From the NCBI RefSeq assembly GCF_002234675.1, contig NC_019871.2, forward strand, positions 18,608,433-18,672,432: a DNA stretch of 64,000 nucleotides. Direction: 5' to 3'. How positions within the stretch are numbered: position 1 is the first letter of the stretch; each line of letters starts with the position of its first letter. This document shows positions 11,937 to 23,635 of this stretch, in pieces. Below the pieces are notes generated by a model. It worked only from the letters and a program-made list of their open reading frames with translations. It did no database searches and was not told where the DNA came from. Source of the stretch: Oryzias latipes (Eukaryota; Chordata; Actinopteri; Beloniformes; Adrianichthyidae). Made by a program: the position numbers and the translations under genes.

Positions 11937-13569
11937 CACTGACCAAAAATATAAACGCAACACTTTTGTTATTGCTCCCATTTTTTATGGTATGAACTCA
12001 AAGATGTGAAACATTTTCCACATACACAAAATAACCAGTTCTCTGAAATATTGTTCACAAATCTGTCTAAATCTGTGATAGTGAGCACTTCTCCTTTGCC
12101 AAGACAATCCATCCCACTTCACAGGTGTGCCATATCAAGATGCTGATTAGACAGCATGATTATTGCACAGGTGTGCCTTAGACTGGCCACAAGAAAAGGC
12201 CACTCTGAAATCTTCAGTTGTATCACACAGCACAATGCCACAGATGTCGCAAGTTTTGAGGGAGCGTGCAATTGGCATGCTGATAGCGGGAATGTCCACC
12301 AGAGCTGTTGCTATGGAATTGAATGTCCATTTCTCCACCATAAGCCGTCTCCAGAGGCGTTTCAGAGAATTTTGCAGCACATCCAACTGGCCTCACAACC
12401 CCAGACGTCGTGTAACCATACCAGCCCAAGACCTCCACATCCAGCATGTCCACCTCCAAGATCGTCTGAGACCAGCCACTCGGACAGCTGCTGAAACAAT
12501 CGGTTTGCATAACCACAGAATTTCTGCACAAACTGTCAGAAACCGTATCAGAGAAGCTCATCTGCATGCTCGTCGTCCTCATCGAGGTCTCGACCTCACT
12601 CCAGTTCGTCGTCGTAACCGACTTGAGTGGGCAAATGCTCACATGCGATGGCGTCTGGCACGTTGGAGAGGTGTTGTCTTCACGGATGAATCCCGGTTTA
12701 CACTGTTCAGGGCAGATGGCAGACAGCGTGTGTGGCGTCGTGTGGGTGAGCGGTTTTCTGATGTCAATGTTGTGGATCAAGTAGCCCATGGTGGTGGTGG
12801 GGTTATGGTATGGGCAGGCGTATGTTATGGGCGACGAACACAGGTGCATTTCATTGATGGCATTTTGAATGCACAGAGATACCGTGATGAGATCCTGGGG
12901 CCCAGTGTTGTGCCGTACATCCAACAACATCACCTCATGTTGCAGCATGATAATGCACGGCCCCATGTTGCAAAGATCTGTACACAATTCTTGGAAGCTG
13001 AAAACATCCCAGTTCTTGCATGGCCAGCATACTCACCGGGCATGTCACCCATTGAGCATGTTTGGGATGCTCTGGATCGGCGTATACGACAGCGTGTTCT
13101 AGTTCCTGCCAATATCCAGCAACTTTGCACAGCCATTGAAGAAGAGTGGACCAACATTCCACAGGCCACAATAGACAACCTGATCAACTCAATGCGAAGG
13201 AGATGTGTTGCACTTCATGAGGCAAATGGTGGTCACACCAGATACTGACTCATTTTCTGAGTCCCCTGGCCCCCTCAATAAAACAAAACTGAAGATTTCA
13301 GAGTGGCCTTTTCTTGTGGCCAGTCTAAGGCACACCTGTGCAATAATCATGCTGTCTAATCAGCATCTTGATATGGCACACCTGCGAGGTGGGATGGATT
13401 GTCTTGGCAAAGGAGAAGTGCTCACTATCACAGATTTAGACAGATTTGTGAACAATATTTCAGAGAACTGGTTATTTTGTGTATGTGGAAAATGTTTCAC
13501 ATCTTTGAGTTCATACCATAAAAAATGGGAGCAATAACAAAAGTGTTGCGTTTATATTTTTGGTCAGTG
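11937..13569 (+). mobile_element. Full-length Tc1/mariner transposon with long inverted repeats
   Basis: A complete 1,633-bp element flanked by TA (11935-11936 and 13570-13571). The inverted repeats 11937-12219 and 13287-13569 are 283 bp each, and I see only two mismatches between them. The ends begin CACTGACCAAAAATATAAAC. Between them lies an uninterrupted transposase frame followed by an AATAAA at 13277-13282. Near-identical repeats and an open frame point to recent insertion; whether it still moves cannot be seen. Confidence 0.95.
12235..13248 (+). CDS. Tc1-family DD34E transposase, apparently intact
   Basis: A 337-residue cut-and-paste transposase. The frame is open further upstream, but the ATG at 12235 gives the family-typical N-terminus. 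Residues about 1-110 hold paired-type helix-turn-helix DNA-binding regions (LIAGMSTRAVAMELNVHFST is the first HTH; SAQTVRNRIREAHL the second) with a basic linker PRRRVT. The catalytic domain follows: Asp151 in FTDESRF, Asp239 in LQHDNARPH and Glu274 in SPIEHVWDAL, with 34 residues between the last two (DD34E). A Gly-rich GGGGVMVWAG block sits between the Asps. The length of 337 aa fits active Tc1 proteins (about 340 aa). No stops or frameshifts seen. Confidence 0.95.
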   Translation: MPQMSQVLRERAIGMLIAGMSTRAVAMELNVHFSTISRLQRRFREFCSTSNWPHNPRRRVTIPAQDLHIQHVHLQDRLRPATRTAAETIGLHNHRISAQTVRNRIREAHLHARRPHRGLDLTPVRRRNRLEWANAHMRWRLARWRGVVFTDESRFTLFRADGRQRVWRRVGERFSDVNVVDQVAHGGGGVMVWAGVCYGRRTQVHFIDGILNAQRYRDEILGPSVVPYIQQHHLMLQHDNARPHVAKICTQFLEAENIPVLAWPAYSPGMSPIEHVWDALDRRIRQRVLVPANIQQLCTAIEEEWTNIPQATIDNLINSMRRRCVALHEANGGHTRY

Positions 13570-14090
13570 TATGTATGGTGAGTTGTTGGTAAAAAATCTC
13601 ATTTCAGCAGAGAGAGGATTGAGGAAGAAGCCTGCTTGGATCTTCCAGCATGACAGTGATCCCAAATACATCGACATGGCAACAGAAGTGTTTTCAAGTT
13701 TCTGGAGTGTTTTAGCCAGTCTCTGGACCCCAGTCCAATAGATAATCTGTGGAGGGAGTTGAAAGTCTGTCTTTTCCAGCAACAGCCCCAAAACATCACA
13801 GCTCTTGATAAGATCTGCATGGAAGAATAGGCCAAACCTGCAGAAGACCAATAGGAAAGTCTTGACCTATCATTACCAATAAGGGTTACATTTCAAAGTG
13901 CTGAGCTGAACGCTTCAAAATTTCCTACCAAGTTAGACAACTGAATAATCTATGTGATTTCCTGGATTCCTTTATTACATTTGATCTCCGTTAAAGTTTT
14001 TCTATGATGAAAATTTCAGACCAAACTCAGTTTTTTATAAGGAAGAAGCTGCATAATCAAGAGAGGCAAATACTTTTTAAGCCCTCTGTA

Positions 14091-15224
14091 TATGAAAACT
14101 ATTCCCAAATTACAATAGCTACACAAACTCAAGTATTTAAAATACAGACTTTGTTGTGTGCCAAATGTTTCACAACATTCTGTGAAACAATACTACACAA
14201 AAGTGTTCATTCATGTTTTGCTTCAGTCTACTATCACATGCAAACACTGTGTCTCATGCATAATTTCTCATTCCCTTTTTCACTTCCTTCCTACAAGACA
14301 TTTTGCTCAAGAACATGTCTAATGTGGGCAGGAATCAGATGCAGGGCATGATGGGAGGTGAGCTCCTGAGGAGCCGCTAACATTCAACATCACTCAGAGA
14401 CTGCCCAGCTCAACACAAATGCACTCTTACAAACCAGAGGAAAAAAATCCTCACACATTGGAACCAGTACTCTTCTGGTTTTCATCCTTATCAGTGTGAT
14501 CATTACAGAGAAGGGAGCACAGAACAACAGAACGAGTCCATATACCAACTAGGACTCATTTACTAGATAATATGAGCTGTCTGTTGATCTACACTTCAGG
14601 TTAAAACTTTGCTTTCGGTTTTGTAATCAAACTTCCTGTTTATCTGGGTTACTTCTGCCCTTACAGAGCTGAGAACATGTAAATGCTCAAATTAACGTCA
14701 CCAGATTGTTTTTCCCTTATAGAGCAACAGAGTGTTTCCTTGGAGATTTTTCTCCTGACTTTTTCTCTGAAGTTACAGAAATTCACAGTAAACCCTTTGG
14801 TTGTCTTTTAAATGGATTTCTTCTGCGAGTGAAGCAGCCGTGGATGAACCTCCAAACACTAAATCTTGTTTATCCTGACGGTGACATTTTAACAGCGTTG
14901 TTCTGAATGGCTGCAGCCATCCTGAGCGTGTTTCTAACCCGCTTATTCAAATAAGAATAAGACGAGGAGAATCTGTGTGATCTATAAATCTGATTCAGCA
15001 GCCTATAAGACAGTCATCTTCATGTATTCACAGAGTATTGTTAGTCAGGTTTGTTCAGTGGAGTTCCCGGCTTTGACGGATTAGTTTACACTGCAGTCCT
15101 TTTTTAATGAGACTAGGAACAAACACACTCTGTGTACACATGAGCAGCTTGTTGACATTTTAACAGTCCAAGAGGCTGAAAAAAAAAGAAAACTAGAATT
15201 TATCAGGGAGGCGTCAAGAAGGCC
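14091..15224. other. Intergenic stretch, nothing recognised
   Basis: AT-rich spacer. Several open frames under 120 codons have no recognisable domain. Confidence 0.5.
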
Positions 15225-15437
15225 TTTATGCCAAAATCAGGAGTAGGAGGAGGAGCAGATGAGGTTCTGCTGGTGTTCGGATACAACTCAGTATTACTCC
15301 TCCTCCAAACACGACGAGTGGCTTTTCTACCAAAGGATTCCATTTTGGTTTCATCTGACCACATGACCTTTCTTCCAATGCTCCTCTGGATCCTTCAGAT
15401 GGTCTCTGGAGAACTTCACATGAACCAGGCGATTTAG
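15225..15437 (-). mobile_element. Tc1-like transposase fragment, reverse strand
   Basis: The reverse complement reads HLKDPEEHWKK, then a region equal to the WSDETK first-Asp area of fish Tc1 transposases (now broken), then a CLEEE-like remnant of the WRRRN block. Only about 210 bp are left, with in-frame stops. Confidence 0.6.
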
Positions 15438-16453
15438 TAGAAACTCAGGCTGTCAAGTACTGAAAAGAGTTTCTCGTAAGATATAATATAAATAACCTGA
15501 TAGACATATAACTGTCAAGATAGTTGACTCTCTCAGTTTAGTACATAAAAGGATGCTCATTAAAAATACAAATAAAAAGAAAATGTTCCATCAAAATAAA
15601 CCTTCCCTTAATGTGCTTTTTAATCAGACTAATAAACCAAAATGTGGTGATGGATTAAATCAGAGGGGAGAGTGTCTCTGCTCTTTGCTCTGAAAGGAAC
15701 AAACACACAAGAAAACTCTGCAAAAAACACAAATGCAAAGCAGCAAATAAGCACACACTCACATAAATAAATTGTCATTCACACCCACATTATGACCTAT
15801 GAGTCATGCCGGCTTTGCGACCAGACACCCTTTAGTGTCTCTGGATGTCACAGATGGATGCTGCAGACAGCAAACTCTTAATGCTGCTTCCTGTCTGAGC
15901 ACTTAGCAACCACTCAGTGAGGAGTAAATCAAAGCAGCAATTAAAGGACATATTTGTCCTCTTTGGACTTCAGATAGAAAGAGCAGCACCACAAACATAA
16001 AAACCCAAACTCTGGAAATAAATTTAGTGCAAAGACAGACTGTTTATAGGAAATGAAAACTGGTGAAGCCTTATGCACAGGACCCATACGGGGGGTTGAC
16101 CTGTATGGGTACTGCAGGTTTTTAGGTTGTCCCGTCTGTGTGGCTGCATCTTATGGGGAGCACAGGTGTGTCTTGCAGTTCCCTTGAGGCTCATACGGCC
16201 ACCTCAGGGGATGTAATGAAAATGGAACAAACTATTGTTATGCATGTGGTAAAGGAATTGTGTAGTTGTAAGGCTAATAGAAGTTATATGCATTTGTGAT
16301 CTATGGATGATGCTGTCGTATGATGTCCTTACGCCACACTCTAGTCTACCTCACAAGTACGGGGCATGCAGGCTTTTATTTTAATTTTGGTGTCTATGTT
16401 TTTGTTTTTAATTGTAAAGCGATTCAATCTATGCAACGTAGAAGTGTTTTTAT

Positions 16454-16456
<3 letters not shown>

Positions 16457-16489
<33 letters not shown>
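16457..16489. repeat. (GATT)n microsatellite at a probable retroelement tail
   Basis: Eight tandem GATT units. The preceding AATTGTAAAGCGATTCAATC resembles the 3' end of fish SINE/LINE families, which often end in short tandem repeats; no body was recognised upstream. Confidence 0.6.
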
Positions 16490-16547
16490 CATAACCTATG
16501 GTGTATATGGTAAGTGTTTACTGCAACCTTTCCTTCATAGCATGCCC

Positions 16548-16583
16548 GTGGAATAAAAATGTTCATGAACATTTTTATTCCAC
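16548..16583. repeat. 36-bp perfect palindrome
   Basis: GTGGAATAAAAATGTTCA is followed immediately by its exact reverse complement with no spacer. Each arm carries AATAAA, so the hexamer is present on both strands. Confidence 0.95.
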
Positions 16584-18193
16584 AGGTTCACTGAGCAGCC
16601 TATGACCTTGGTATTTCATGTGTTCTGTAATTTCTTCAAATTTGGACGTAACTCCCACTTGATGACATCATATATGGTCGGCGGTCAGCTACGCTAGCGC
16701 TCAGAAAAACCTAATAACATCGGTTTTATAATTTTAAAAAGGTCATGCTAAAACAAAAAGTCAGTACTTACATTTAAATTCTGTGCTTCAGAGCACAACA
16801 ACATAAACAGCTCAAATCGGAACACCCTCGAAGCGGAGGGCTCAGCATCCCTCTGTTGCGAGGGCTAGCCTTTAAAAAAAACAATATCGGGCAACCCTAC
16901 CCCTCCAAATGCCCCCACAATTGGAAGTGTAGGTGTGGGGGAAGAATTTGGATTCAGCCTAAGGGTTGATTCTGTTTCTGAACTCTTCAGACTCAGAGGT
17001 TAGGTTACTAACATCAAGACATGACAGTGAATTGAAGCTCCACAGCTAAACACGGTCTTCCTATCTACCTCTTGTTATGCTGCCTAACATCTGTATAGTC
17101 ACACACTGCTGGCCAAAACCACAGCAACAACTCAGCCTTCCAGGTCTTTCTTGTGGGGCACTTCAACATGTGACAGGAACTGAACGTCACATTTGTGGTT
17201 CAGTGTCACTCTGGGGTTGTGTGTTCCGATGAGTGCAATCATTTCTGCATCCTTGACAGGCTGCCCACGTGGTCTCTTTTGGCTTCATCAAAGCAAATTT
17301 CTGTTGATGTGAATTCATAGGAGCAGGGTCTCAATATGAGACAGGTCACCTGCCAAGCAGAAGGTCTGACGGCAGCAGATGAGCGCACAGGAAAAGACAT
17401 TTGACCTTCATCAACAGCTTCAAAGGGGATTTTTTGGCGAGGACAGGGTAAGATGAGTGACTGCAGATGTACTGGAACACAGCGGGTTGTGCTCGCCTGA
17501 ATTTCAGAATTCATAAGCGTCAAAGCCAAATGAACCTGTAGCCATCATCATATGAAGAAAACCAGCTTTAAAACTGATAGATTCTTCATAGATTTATTTT
17601 CTTAAAGTCCCACTCCAATCATCTTTAGGATCCATTATAAAAGTGATTTCTAGCGGTGACCTGTTCAAACTACCATATTTTCTACTTCTCAAATACGATC
17701 TTTTTCAAATGACAGTGTTTCATCTTCTCCTGATTGACCACAATTTGAATAAAGAAATACTCAGAAATACAATTTTGATCTTAATTTTCTTTACATATGT
17801 ACTTCATCATAAGAAAACATATACATGTTAATAACCCCAAAAACATAACTTTTTATTGGAGTGGATCACATAAATCACATTTAACTTCCGCTTAATAAAA
17901 TAAGTTTTATGTTTTGTTTTAGGCCATCAGTACAAAACTATTTTCAGTTTTGCTTTCAACTCGTGCTTCTTTTCGGACTCACATGGTGAGTGTGCACAAT
18001 GCTTTGAACTCTACATCATTCTTGACCATAAACTACAAATATTGAGACATAGAGCAAGAATAAGATACGAATCCTCTTGTTTCACAATCCTGCATGAAAC
18101 ACAGTCTTCTCGGCTGATCGAGACAGAGAGCTAATTATTGTCTTTATGAAACTGAACTGTGGCTTTTTTACTGGCCATGTGACAGATATGTGA

Positions 18194-18295
18194 TCTGTCC
18201 AGGGTGTGCCCCGCCTACTCCCAACAGTAGCTGGGATAGGCTCCAGCAACTAAATGACCTCAAAAGGGATTCAGATAGTTTGGATTATAGATTGA
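18194..18295 (+). mobile_element. SINE family 1 tail fragment
   Basis: A diverged piece with the family hallmarks CTGTCCAGGGTGTGCCCCGCC and GGGATAGGCTCCAGCA, also seen in the full copy at 24245-24637. The tRNA-like head is missing. Confidence 0.6.
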
Positions 18296-18311
18296 TGCAT
18301 TTTCACGGCCA

Positions 18312-18548
18312 TGGTGCAGAGATAGAGGGGTCAACCCTCTGATAGGAAGATCACTGGCTCAGTTCCTGCCCTGCCTGCCCTTGTGCCCAAAGTGTCTTTG
18401 AGAAAGGCATTGAACCCCACATTGCTCCTGGTTGTTATAGGTTGGCACCAGTGTGGGCAGTGGAGCCGCCATCACTTTGTAAATGTGTGACTGTGACTGT
18501 AAAGCACTTTGGGCCTTCTAAGAAGGTAATAAAATGCTTTGTAAATAT
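18312..18548 (+). mobile_element. tRNA-headed SINE, family 2
   Basis: It starts with a polymerase-III-like head (GCCATGGTGCAGAGATAG, then GGCTCAGTTCC in B-box position). The body has CTTTGAGAAAGGCATTGAAC, and the tail TAAAGCACTTTGGGCC ends in AATGCTTTGTAAAT. A related copy on the reverse strand lies at 38370-38585. The family is common in fish; assignment is by recalled pattern, not search. Confidence 0.65.
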
Positions 18549-21500
18549 TAGGGCTGGGTTGATGAAATTAATTAACCGATCTGAATCAACCTGAGCTTAA
18601 TAGATCAAAAATCGATCCATAAAAGTAGAGAGCGATCTTTTATGCCTTTCGCTACTCTCATGAGATTTTGTTAGATTTGGCGAGATCAAGCTTTGAAACA
18701 ATCGTGGTAAACAACTGTAAAACTGTTAGACATTTTGCAAAATACAATAGGAAGGTTCATGGCACATTACCAATATACACAGAAACCTCTACAGTGTAAT
18801 TTTCACAACAGCAGTAAAGCCAAAGTCCGCCAGCTTGATGCTAACATGTAATGGATTTCCCAAACAGGGGTGGACTTACCATTACCCTCGCCGTATACGT
18901 GCGCACATTTCATCTATATATGCAGATAAAGATAAAGATTTGACCGTAAAAGTGGACACATGTCAAAGGCTGTATAACAGCGACAAGAGATTTTCTATGG
19001 GAATAAAGTTCAGTAAAATGTAAGTCTTTGTTTGCATAGTCCTGGATCAGAGGATCAACCATCTGTTCAGAGAAAGCAGATAAAAGTGGAGTTCTTAGCA
19101 ACCTCAAGCCAAATCCCTGCAGAAAAACTCAAGTCTATTTCTGACATAATAAAACATCTTTGTTGTTTTTTTCTCTTTTAGATATTTCCATGATGTGGTT
19201 TGCAATGTCAGAAGGTTTTATAGACAGAAGATAAAAGCAGTAAACAAACATTTATTTATAAAACAATGAGCATTCAAAGATCTTGTACTGTGAAATAATG
19301 ATGAGGCCCAGAATAGGTATCAACACCTCTGTGTTTCAGCTCATTTTTCTTTCTGCTCACAAACAAACTCAAATGTATGAATTGGTAATATTTGAGCTGC
19401 AACTGCTGAATGATGCATTAACTGTAAGACATGCGAAGGAAGAGGAAGTTCTCCCTAAAGTATTATTACCTTCAACAATCTCCTTATCTGGGTTTCGGAT
19501 GAAAAGACTAAACAAAGCAGGAAGATGATGAACTACAGGCCAGAACAAGACTGAAAAGACACAAAAAGAGAAGGGAGTAGAGGGAGCAGGAGAGAGAATA
19601 ACAAACTTTACCGAACTTCTGCATTTGTTACCTTACCTTAACATGAGTCAAAAACATTTCCAAATACATGGAACTTGCAGTGGAAAACTTTACCATGGAT
19701 TCTGGAAAGAAAGAAAATACAGATTTTATTAGAACTTGTTTAAAAATAGAGAGCAGTCATATAGTAAAAACATTTCTATTCTCCAAGGCTCCGCCTTTCC
19801 ACTGAGTGCAGCAGAACTTCATCAAAGGATGAAGGGGGAATATCCTTCACAGAATTTTCTGACAGAAAGGTTGTTTGGTTTTCAGCATCTGCTGTTGCCG
19901 CTTTTGAGTTTTTACAGGGAGCACAAACTTTCATCTCAGACAAGAAGAGAACATTTTGACCTGAGTGTGTGCAAACACTTGATCCATCACCAATCAATTG
20001 ATAGAAGATGAGTGCAAAAATTATTCCACCATAACAATTGTTGTTTTTTTCCTCTGCTTTGGGGTAACATTATGTAATGGGGAGGGATTTACAGGAATAA
20101 ATACACCATTAATAAGTATTTTGTTCCTTCAGGTGCCAGGATTCCTGGCAGGAACTAGCATGTTGAGGGAATAACCTGACAGATAATCTCGGTTTCTCCT
20201 GCAGGGAAGGTGGACTCTATCAGGAGAGCAGCTATCAAGAAAAGTAGACGTCAAATTCAATTAGAAAATCAGGGTTTAGGCCTTCCGCTCCTATCTGTTT
20301 GTCTGCGTTTGTTACCTTACCTTAACAGATAAGTTTGGATGAATTGCTCTGTGACTGTCGTTGGGTGCTGTTATCCAAAGTAACTTATAAATGCTGTTTT
20401 TAAGAACGGTGAATCATGTTCTTTCTGCATCAGAAGCAGCAAGAGTGTCTGAAGTGCGGCGGTTGTGGGTGTAGAGCTGGACGGCTCATTCCACCACGGC
20501 GGGGGGGCAAAGTCTGGGGATTTTTGATGCAAGGATCCCAAACTTCATCCATCAGTCAGGAGGAGGGGCATTAGACCTGTATGAAGGTGTTTAGGTGAGA
20601 AGGTGCTGTGTAGGTGACCCCTCTGCAGGTATCTGCAATTAGGTATGCCTAATTATCCTAAGTTTGATTAGTTACTGTATGAATGTATAACTGATGATTG
20701 TATTGCTTTTGTGTATCATTTCAATTTGATTGCTTGAAATAAACCATTTCAAATCACAAAAAAAAAATCTATCAGGGTTTTGAAGGTGATGCTGGTAGCC
20801 ACAAGCTGGAGATCTGAACAGAGATTACAAATGTGTCCTTTTTCCTTTGTGGAGGGATGGAGATATGGACAGAAAAATCTCATTAGGCTGTAATCAAGTC
20901 TGGCAGGCCGCATCTGAAATGACATATTTTTAGTTTAATTTTCTACAAAAACATTCACAGAGATCTAAAAATAAAGTCAGTGATTGTACTTATTTAACAT
21001 TCAGGAATCTAAAATTCTGACCTAAAGTAAGAAGCATCAGTGCTGCATTGCAGACCAATAAAGTACATTTACATGTTTATTTCATTTCAAAGCTCAAATT
21101 TGAATTAAAACCTCTCTTTAAAAATAACACCATGGCAACAGTTACCAAATTTAGCTTCTTATTATCTGTAACCAAGAGCAGCAACAAAGTTTGTTCTAAT
21201 TCTGATTTCTGAAAGCAGACAAAGGTCGAGCAGAAACACATGATAAACATTCATCCCACATCAAGCTTTTCCTGATAATACTATTTTGAAATCAAAGAAG
21301 TGAAGTTGGATTTTTAAATAATATCGTTAATTTTACCAGCAATGCACTGGTAACCACATAAAGAGTGGAAACAGCAGAAGCAAGGCATCATTATTAAATT
21401 AAAAAAAACATTTCACGGCTTTGTACCGTGGAAATTGCTGTTCTTCATGCATATCTGTTCAGTTTTGTATCTCAAATGGGTTCTAAACTTTAAATTATCT

Positions 21501-22165
21501 AATTTCTCTTCAACTGGCTAGAATTTACAATGCTGGTTGAAACACAGCAGGATGAATTTTAACATCAGATAAATAATATATGTATTTTTGAGTAAAACAG
21601 AAATGAAAAGTGCATGAAAAGTGTCTGTCCGCTGAAGTTCAGCCCTTCTCTCCCTCAGGGATGCTGGTTGTGTTTGTGCATCAAATCAGCATGAAAGCCG
21701 ACAAACACTTCCTCAGAAATGAGTCTTATTTCTTCACGAGCTTTCCAGCTACTCAGTTTGCTGTTCAGATGGTCCATCACTCACACGCCCAGGATGCACG
21801 CATTAAGAGAATTACTGCAGAGTAGAGATAAGATTTAGAATCCTTGTTATATGATCAGCAATCTGGATTATTCGTTCTAATCAAACTTTGAAGAGTTAGC
21901 CTCTTCATGCCTTATGTCACTAATTCGCAACGTACCATTAAATCTTTCCTAATTTAACATCATCTTGAACGGCAAAAATATTGAAGATTGAACATTTTTT
22001 TATTGATTGGAAATTAAGCCAGGCATGAAGGGGTCAAGAAGCTGAAAGATGTAAATAGGCCAAAATGTTCAGATACTCGCATAACAGCTTTATGCTACAT
22101 CACCTCCAGCTACAGCAATAATGCTGCCATCTGCTGTTTAGAGATATAATACAAAGTTATTTGAA
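18549..22165. other. Intergenic stretch, mostly unassigned
   Basis: A piece at 18549-18625 (TAGGGCTGGGTTGATGAAAT and ATCGATC motifs) looks like the left end of a dispersed repeat. About 20640-20760 ends in TTGAAATAAA followed by an A-run, like a retroelement or transcript 3' end. No gene was recognised. Confidence 0.4.
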
Positions 22166-22365
22166 GAAAATCAGAATCAGAATCAGAATCACTTTATTTG
22201 CCAAGTACAGCGCATGTACAGGGAATTTGACTTGGTTACTTGTGCTCTCGTGCAAACTAGCAAGGTAAAAAAGGATAAATAATAAAAGATAAATAATAAA
22301 AAGAGGGTAGATATAAGGTAGCTGTTTTAATAAATAAACATAACTAAATAAAGGAATGGATTAAA

Positions 22366-22576
22366 ATAACCCTTGTGCTATCTTAGATGACCCCACCCTT
22401 ACATTGACGTGTTCTCCCTATCCCCAAAGGTGGATAAAGGTGGAAAGATTTCATGTAATCCATGGACACCAGTGAAGATCACAAATCATTGAAGAAAAAA
22501 GGTTCAGCGCACTGTCTAGTGGGTCTAGATGACCCAACTCCCAATGGTAAAGTGCCTAGGATAGCACAAGGGTTAA
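22366..22576. mobile_element. TTAA-flanked MITE, copy 2, inside the LINE 3' region
   Basis: Ends ACCCTTGTGCTATC and GATAGCACAAGGGTTAA. The left target reads ATAA rather than TTAA. Internal sequence is nearly the same as the copies at 3670 and 38857. It splits the 3' UTR of the L2-like LINE. Confidence 0.8.
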
Positions 22577-23390
22577 AAAGGTCCAAAAACTGCAGCAGCA
22601 GTAATTCCAGTTTGACAGTTTGTGGTTGTACAGTGTCCCTGAGTAGTCCGGAGTCAGGAGTTCATAAGAGTGACAGCTCGGGGGAAGTAGCTGTCTTTGT
22701 GGCGAGTGGTTTTGGTTTGCATTAGAGCGCGAAAAAGCGCCGTCCTGACGGGAGGAGGCTGAAAAGGCAGTGTCCAGGATGAGAGGGGTCTTTTACGATC
22801 CTGCCAGCCCGCTTCCTGGCTCTGGATCGGTACAGATCCTGAATTGGGGGAAGGCTGGAACCAATAATCTTCTCAGCAGATCTAATGATTCTCTGTAGTC
22901 TGCTCCTGTCGTGTCTGGTAGCTGAACCAAACCAGACCGTGATGGATGTGGTCAGGACAGACTGGATTATTGTCGTGTAGAAGATGGTCAGCAGCTCCTG
23001 AGGCAGGTTGAACTTCTTGAGTTGTCGCAGGAAGAACAACCTCTGCTGAGCCTTTTTCCGGACCAAGTCAATGTGAGCGGTCCACTTAAGGTCCCGTGAG
23101 ATGGTGGACCCCAGGAACCTGTGTGAGTCTGTTGAGGGGACAGTGCTGTTGAGAATTGTGAGTGGGGGGGGAGTGGTGGTGGGGTTCCTCCTGAAGTCCA
23201 CTGTCATCTCCACTGTTTTAAGTGGGTTCAGCTCCAGGTGGTTCTGGCTGCTCCAGAGGACTAGCTGCTCCACTTCTCCTCTATATGCAGTCTCATCACC
23301 ATCCCGGATGAGCCCAATGACTGTGGTGTCGTCTGCAAACTTCAAGAGTTTCACAGAGGGGGCTCCTGATCTGCAGTCATTGGTGTAGAG

Positions 23391-23562
23391 CAGGGGTGGG
23401 CAATTCCAGGCCTCGAGGGCCGGTGTGTCTGCATGATTTCCAGATACTCTTGCCCTACTGATGGCTGATTACCTGGTTCAGGTGTGTCCAGCCAATCAGA
23501 ACATGCCAGAGCAGGGTATGCTGGAAAACATGCAGGACTGCGGCCCTCAGTGCCCACCTCTG
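23391..23562. mobile_element. 172-bp hAT-type MITE inside the LINE reverse transcriptase
   Basis: Inverted ends CAGGGGTGGGCAA and TGCCCACCTCTG. Flanking 8-bp duplications GTGTAGAG (23383-23390) and GTGTGGAG (23563-23570) differ by one base. The interior contains CCTCGAGGGCCG, GGTTCAGGTGTGTCCAGC and GGAAAACATGCAGGACTGCG, a pattern common in fish non-autonomous hATs. Removing it restores the LINE reading frame from motif B toward FADD. Confidence 0.88.
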
Positions 23563-23635
23563 GTGTGGAGGGAGAAGAGCAGAGGGGAGAGAACACACCC
23601 CTGGGGGGCGCCAGTGTTCAGGATCCGGAGTAAAA

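Larger units (their letters stand above)
11876..14090 (+). mobile_element. Tc1-like transposon relic B, interrupted by a younger Tc1
   Basis: Right of the nested element, 13573-13905 translates as MYGELLVKNLISAERGLRKK-type sequence, then FQHDSDPKY (second catalytic Asp). After a frameshift comes [12 protein letters not shown], where the family normally has the catalytic Glu in PIENLW; here it reads Asp. KICMEE follows, then stops. The right end (ACTTTTTAAGCCCTCTGTA, ending near 14090) resembles a Tc1 terminal repeat. On the left only a short piece ending at 11934 (frame LRKGGMD) is recognisable. Non-functional host of the element at 11937-13569. Confidence 0.65.
15438..18193. other. Intergenic stretch with simple repeat and palindrome
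   Basis: No gene recognised. It contains a (GATT)n run at 16457-16489, a perfect palindrome at 16548-16583, and an uncharacterised piece at about 16800-16920 with short inverted blocks (CCCTCGAAGCGGAGGG; TGTTGCGAGGG). Confidence 0.5.
22168..23635 (-). mobile_element. L2/CR1-type LINE, 5'-truncated, carrying two nested MITEs
   Basis: On the reverse strand, motif B (GAPQGCVLSPLLFSL at 23571-23616) is followed, after removing the hAT insertion, by KLLKFADDTTVIG (catalytic FADD, motif C). A reverse-transcriptase C-terminus then runs open to 22722, including FRRNPTTTPPPLTI, KKAQQRLFFLRQLKKF and WFGSATRHDRSRLQ. The 3' end is a (TGATTC)n run at 22170-22190, a typical L2-type tail. There is no endonuclease region, so the copy is 5'-truncated near 23635. 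L2 is my best clade; CR1 or Rex1 relatives are not excluded. Confidence 0.8.

Noticed and set aside
12223-12987. 254-codon open frame on the reverse strand
   Set aside because: It is the antisense of the Tc1 transposase frame and has no domain of its own.
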